In this document: in pieces, positions 60,043 to 64,000 of the stretch | Layout of the letters: the number at the start of each line of letters is the position of its first letter | Numbering within the stretch: the stretch's first letter is position 1 | NCBI RefSeq assembly: GCF_020379485.1 | Contig: NC_063437.1 | Coordinates: forward strand, 20,423,726-20,487,725 | DNA length: 64,000 nt | DNA from: Brassica napus | Lineage: Eukaryota > Streptophyta > Magnoliopsida > Brassicales > Brassicaceae | Direction of reading: 5' to 3' | Program-made: the position numbers and the translations under genes | The notes under the pieces: generated by a model | Told to the model about the DNA's origin: nothing | Databases searched by the model: none | What the model saw: only the letters and a program-made list of their open reading frames with translations

Positions 60043-61984
60043 TTAGTTCACTCCTAGCTTTTCGCATAAAGATTGATAAGCCACACTGCATAGCTTGAAC
60101 TTTGCTTCAGCCGCTTCCTGTTTCAATACACACATCACACATAAGAGAGTGAAGATTTCAAATGGAGGAGATCTAATTGGTTTTACCTTAGTAGAGCCTT
60201 GATGACGATCTGGATGCCATTTTAGTGCACAAACTCGATATCTGTGATATAACCAAAACATAAGTTTCATGTAAAGTAATGAGACGATGAAGTGAAGTGA
60301 AGTAAGTACTCACGCATGTTTGACGTCTTTAAGGTTTAAAGGACCCGAAGGACTAAGACCAAGTGCTTGTCTATGAGAAGCTTGGTTTGGTTCTGACTCA
60401 CTCTCAGAGTCACTTGACTCTGTTGAAGTTGTATAGTCATCATCTTCATCTTCGTATATTCGATGATGTTTCGATCTCGAAGACCTTGATGATGACTGGT
60501 CCCTATACCATCGAGGAGGTTCATCGTCTTCATAGGTGAATGAGAAAGAGAAACCTCGAGGTCCACCAGGGAAGATATAATCAATGTCAAAGTCCTCATC
60601 CACTTCGCAAAAATCAAAGTTCCCTACACAGTAATAATAAAAGTACTTTTTTAATAAGAGTATGTAGATGAAGAAGCTTAAAGACATTTCACTTTACTTG
60701 GACCGTGTTTGCCGTTCCATTTCCCTTTAGGTTCCTTGGCGTACTGTTTTTTAAACCAAGAGGTTCGCTTCTGTGAGGAAGGAGGCTCTTTGTAGTCAAA
60801 CTCATCATGCCAGCTCTGGAATCAAAAACGTCAAAGTTACTTACACAAACCGAACAGTAAACACATGATAGCAGAGAGAGATTAGTTTATAGTACCGTAA
60901 ACATGTTTGATGCGAAGGCATTCACATTACGCAGCAACTCTTGCTTCTCTCTCATTCTTCTGAACCTCTTCCTGTGAACATTTGATTTCTACAGATAAAT
61001 TAAATAAAACAGAACATCAGAAGATAAATTAGATCCCATCCCACATGTTCAAACATTAACATTAGTTTAAAAATTGGTCGGAAACTAGACAAGTAAAACA
61101 TCTCAAAGTCTCAGACTTTCAATTTATCAAACAAAAGCTAAAAAAGAAAAGCTAAAACAGAACATCAGAAGACAATTAGATCCCCCACACGTTCAAACAT
61201 TAACATTAGTTTAAAAATTGGTCGGAACTTAAACAAGTGAAAACATCTCAAAGTCTCAGACTTTTAATTTTATCAGACAAAAGATAAAAAGAAAAAAGCT
61301 AAAACCGAACATCAGAAGATAACTAGATCCCCCACATGTTCAAACATTAACACTAGTTAAAAATTGGTCGGAACTTAGACAAGTAAAAACATCTCAAAGT
61401 CTTAAGACTTTCAATTTATCAAACAAAAAGCTAAAAAGGAAAAAGCTAAAACCGAACATCAGAAGATAACTAGATCCCCCCACCTGTTCAAACATTAACA
61501 CTAGTTAAAAATTGGTCGGAAACTAGACAAGTAAAACATCTCAAAGTCTCAGACTTTTCAATCTATCAAAGAAAAGCTAAAAAGCAAAAGGTCATACACA
61601 GATCCACCTCAGCTATATACATAAAACCCAAATCAAAAGCACGAAACATTAGCCGGTCGGGATCAATACAAAAATTGTCGGGATTCAGACAAGTGAAACA
61701 TCTCAAAGTCTCAGACTTTCAACCAATCAAAACAAAAGCTAAGAACATGGTCATTCATCGATCCAATATCAGCTATGTAAAATGCCAAAGCACGAAACTT
61801 TAGCTGATGGGTTCAACGAAAAATCAAATTTTGAAGGATAAAGAGAAAGAGAGAGAGACTAAACCGAATCCCAGGAAGTGCGACGTTTGCGTTCCAAGAC
61901 GGGTGTGGAATGAAAGAACGATGCTTTAAGGTGAGAGGATACGCTTTGTGTTCTGAGAATCGCAGCTCTAACGGCGGCGTTCAT
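60043..61984 (-). CDS. DnaJ-domain protein copy C (At2g42080-like)
   Basis: Six exons (61984-61865, 60988-60896, 60815-60698, 60623-60314, 60241-60187, 60117-60043) join in frame to 256 residues. The N-terminus MNAAVRAAILRTQSVSSHLK, with Arg/Ala/Ser and no acids, followed by FFHSTPVLERKRR, looks like a mitochondrial targeting peptide. The middle has a basic helix (HRKRFRRMREKQ), a Lys/Trp segment and an acidic Asp/Glu-Ser exon. The C-terminal J domain carries HPD at 223-225 and ends CEKLGVN. Exon sizes 55 nt (J motif) and phases match copy B exactly, showing descent by tandem duplication. Intron 1 (876 bp) is filled by a 145-bp tandem repeat. It appears to be the intact, more conserved copy. 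Confidence 0.88.
61008..61770. repeat. Tandem array of about 145-bp units inside intron 1 of DnaJ copy C
   Basis: Units begin at about 61057, 61202, 61349, 61497 and, more diverged, about 61660. Each contains AAAAATTGGTCGGAA, ACATCTCAAAGTCTCAGACT and GAACATCAGAAGATAA, ending GTTCAAACATT. A partial unit precedes 61057. Spacing is 145, 147, 148 and about 163 bp. Confidence 0.9.
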
Positions 61985-64000
61985 CTCCGGGAGGTAAGAG
62001 ATTTGCGTATTGAGAAGGAAGGGAAGAAGAAAACTAAAAAAGCCGATGAGGTAGACTCGGTCTTTGACTCGGTGTGTGGACTCGTGATAAGGGCATATAC
62101 TTCGCTGGCAAAAAGCATTTTCCGCCAGTAAAAAGGAATTTAGAGGAGGAAGGAAATTACATTTTTACCTTTTTTTTACTGTTTATTTTTTCTCTGCCTC
62201 ACGAGTAAAAGTTAAATGTCACCGTAAAAATGGGTGAAACCACTTGGAAATTAGAATGTATTGAGGATATTAATCTGCAATTGAATTTTTAATGATTAGA
62301 TAAATTTTATATATTTTTACGACAAGATACAAATTATGTAAATGAATTTTCAGAGAGTTATATATTTTTCGATGGGATTTGAACAAGTAATTCATTTTAT
62401 TCTTATTCATTTCAGTAAACCAGTTTTCGTTGGTGAACGGATGATTATTTGAGTTGTGTATACAGTATACTATACTTGTTCAAAATGCATTCCGATATGT
62501 CATGTGTTTCTTTCTGGTTATTGATAGCTTCTATAAAGCATCTAATTGAACGGGTAAATATAAATTGATTTTGTTTAAGTTTAATGTGAGTGTTGGGGTT
62601 GTTAATTGTAAGGATGTAAAGTTACTTCTATGTGGATAAGGTTGAGTATGAAGAAAGTGGAGCGAGGATTGTTCACCTCAAATGCTTCTAAATGGATTAT
62701 AGTTGTAGTGATCGATGAGCGTTATTTTGTTTGCTTTTTGAGGGATTTCATATATCTCATTTCTTTGTTTTTATAAAGTTTATACTTTAATTAATTTATC
62801 ATACTGCAAATGATTTTTCATCAAATACTATGAATGATCATCTTTACTCTTCAGTCTCCACATAATACAAATTAAAAACCATTCTATGAATTTGACAACA
62901 CAAGTTCGTTTGGTTTGTTTTTTTTTGGTAAAATGTTAAGCTTACCATTTTCTGAAGAAATTACAATGTTGTTGTTAAACAACTTATTACAGAGATAAAG
63001 AAACAGACAACAACCCAACTTGAACAACTTCGTTTGGTTTGTTTATTACGTTACAATCATGAATTCGTGATAGTTATTGCAACACTATAGGGTATCATTT
63101 ACTTACATCATAACTTCTATTCTCCAACATTTAGAACATGTTTTCTCACACAAAAAATTAGAACATGCCTATGGATATATCTAATAGATTATTTATTAGA
63201 ACATATATCCACAACTATAAGTTTTATCACTACTTAGAGTTTTTATTTGGGTTACCCATTTTGTTTAATTTGTTTCTATAACATATGTGATATGTACTTA
63301 TATTATGTTAACTTTGTCTTAAATCATTAATCAAGAATTAATTTTTAAATAAAATTATGTATTATGTAATAAGAAACAAATTAGTATTTAGGAAATAAAT
63401 CAAAATTTGTATTTAGGAAATAAATCAATTATAATATCACATTATTCATGGTTTTAGTTGTTTTGCAGGTTCCACATGTTAAGTAATTCAAAACAATTAT
63501 ATATGCAATTAATATAGCATAAAGTTATTTTGGGTTAAATGATTAATGTTTTCACTTTAAAAAAGGCTAAAAGTAGAAACTAGACACGTGTCTGCGTGTA
63601 GTAACAAATAATATAGCCAAAAGATGCACCTACGTACATGTATTCATTCTTATTACAATTTTGTTAGATTTCTTTTTTGTTGCATTTATTTGCAGGAAGG
63701 GGATTTATGCGTGTTGGACTCAAGCTTATCATTCCATGCCACTATATAAACGCAACAAAACGGTACGATTCTTGTCAAACGCGATCTTGTTAGTGAGACA
63801 GAGAGAAGAACAAACGAGACTACACCCCGTCTAGAGATGAATATAGCACTCTTGCAAGTAAGAAAAGGATGGTTATACATTTGATCCCTTTCTCGTAATT
63901 CGTACATATCTTTTTTTTTCTTTTACTCTTTTTGTTTGTACTTGTTTTTGCACCAATGTTAATTAGCCATTGTTTTCAATGAAATAGTCAGGGTTCTTAT
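61985..64000. other. Right-hand flank
   Basis: Promoter of DnaJ copy C (near 62.0 kb) and 1.7 kb of AT-rich spacer. Near the right edge a TATATAAA box (63743-63750), a purine-rich leader and an ATG at 63837 followed by GCAAG|TAAG-like sequence could be the first exon of a plus-strand gene that continues beyond the window. I cannot name it. Confidence 0.4.

Noticed and set aside
63686..63907. 73-codon minus-strand frame at the right edge
   Set aside because: No motif. The plus-strand TATA box and leader suggest the transcribed strand is the other one.

Overview
The window is nuclear DNA of a flowering plant in the mustard family, most likely Brassica or a close relative. It has AT-rich intergenic DNA, GT-AG introns, no operons, Brassicaceae-type SINE, Helitron and MITE remnants, and two glucosinolate-pathway P450 families. 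No database search was possible. Names rest on remembered family motifs and exon structure. As I recall it, gene order follows Arabidopsis chromosome 2 around At2g41860-At2g42080: CPK14, SD3-1, OXS2 (CCCH), AG-peptide, MAPKKK-like kinase, ZFP8, an At2g41945-like gene, a PTI1-like kinase, SINAT1, a WRC protein and a DnaJ gene. Several Arabidopsis genes of that interval are missing, as expected from gene loss after Brassica polyploidy.

Layout. 0.3-1.9 kb: an unrecognised, frame-disrupted gene (+). 2.3-4.6 kb: CPK14 (-). 6.0-7.9 kb: intact CYP83A1 (-). 8-15.5 kb: TE-rich spacer with a SINE with perfect target-site duplication, a Helitron, a foldback hairpin and satellites. 15.7-18.0 kb: CYP79C-like gene (+) with a one-base frameshift and a duplicated 5' splice site. 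18-21.4 kb: repeats. 21.4-23.7 kb: SD3-1 lectin receptor kinase (-), apparently a pseudokinase. 24-31 kb: gene-free, with two MITEs and a MULE-like element. 31.9-34.0 kb: OXS2-like CCCH protein (+). 35.3-36.3 kb: GC-rich retroposon with 17-bp target duplications. 37.7 kb: AG-peptide (+). 38.5-39.6 kb: kinase (+). 43.5-44.3 kb: ZFP8 (+). 47.2-48.3 kb: At2g41945-like gene (-). 48.7-50.7 kb: PTI1-like kinase (-). 51.7-53.3 kb: SINAT1 (-). 53.6 kb: tRNA-Ser(GCU) (-). 55.1-56.7 kb: WRC protein (+). 57.0-62.0 kb: three tandem DnaJ copies (-), the first a truncated pseudogene.

Functional themes. CYP79 and CYP83 enzymes catalyse consecutive steps of glucosinolate synthesis (amino acid to aldoxime, then aldoxime to an activated nitrile oxide/aci-nitro compound). 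Here they lie head to head 7.8 kb apart, inserted into an otherwise colinear block, but the CYP79 frame is broken in this sequence. The rest are ordinary signalling and regulatory genes. A recurring structural signal is a series of very short poly(A)/poly(T)-tailed insertions flanked by 12-18 bp direct repeats, one of which duplicated a splice donor in the CYP79 gene. Several genes show single-base frame problems. These could be real decay or residual assembly indels.
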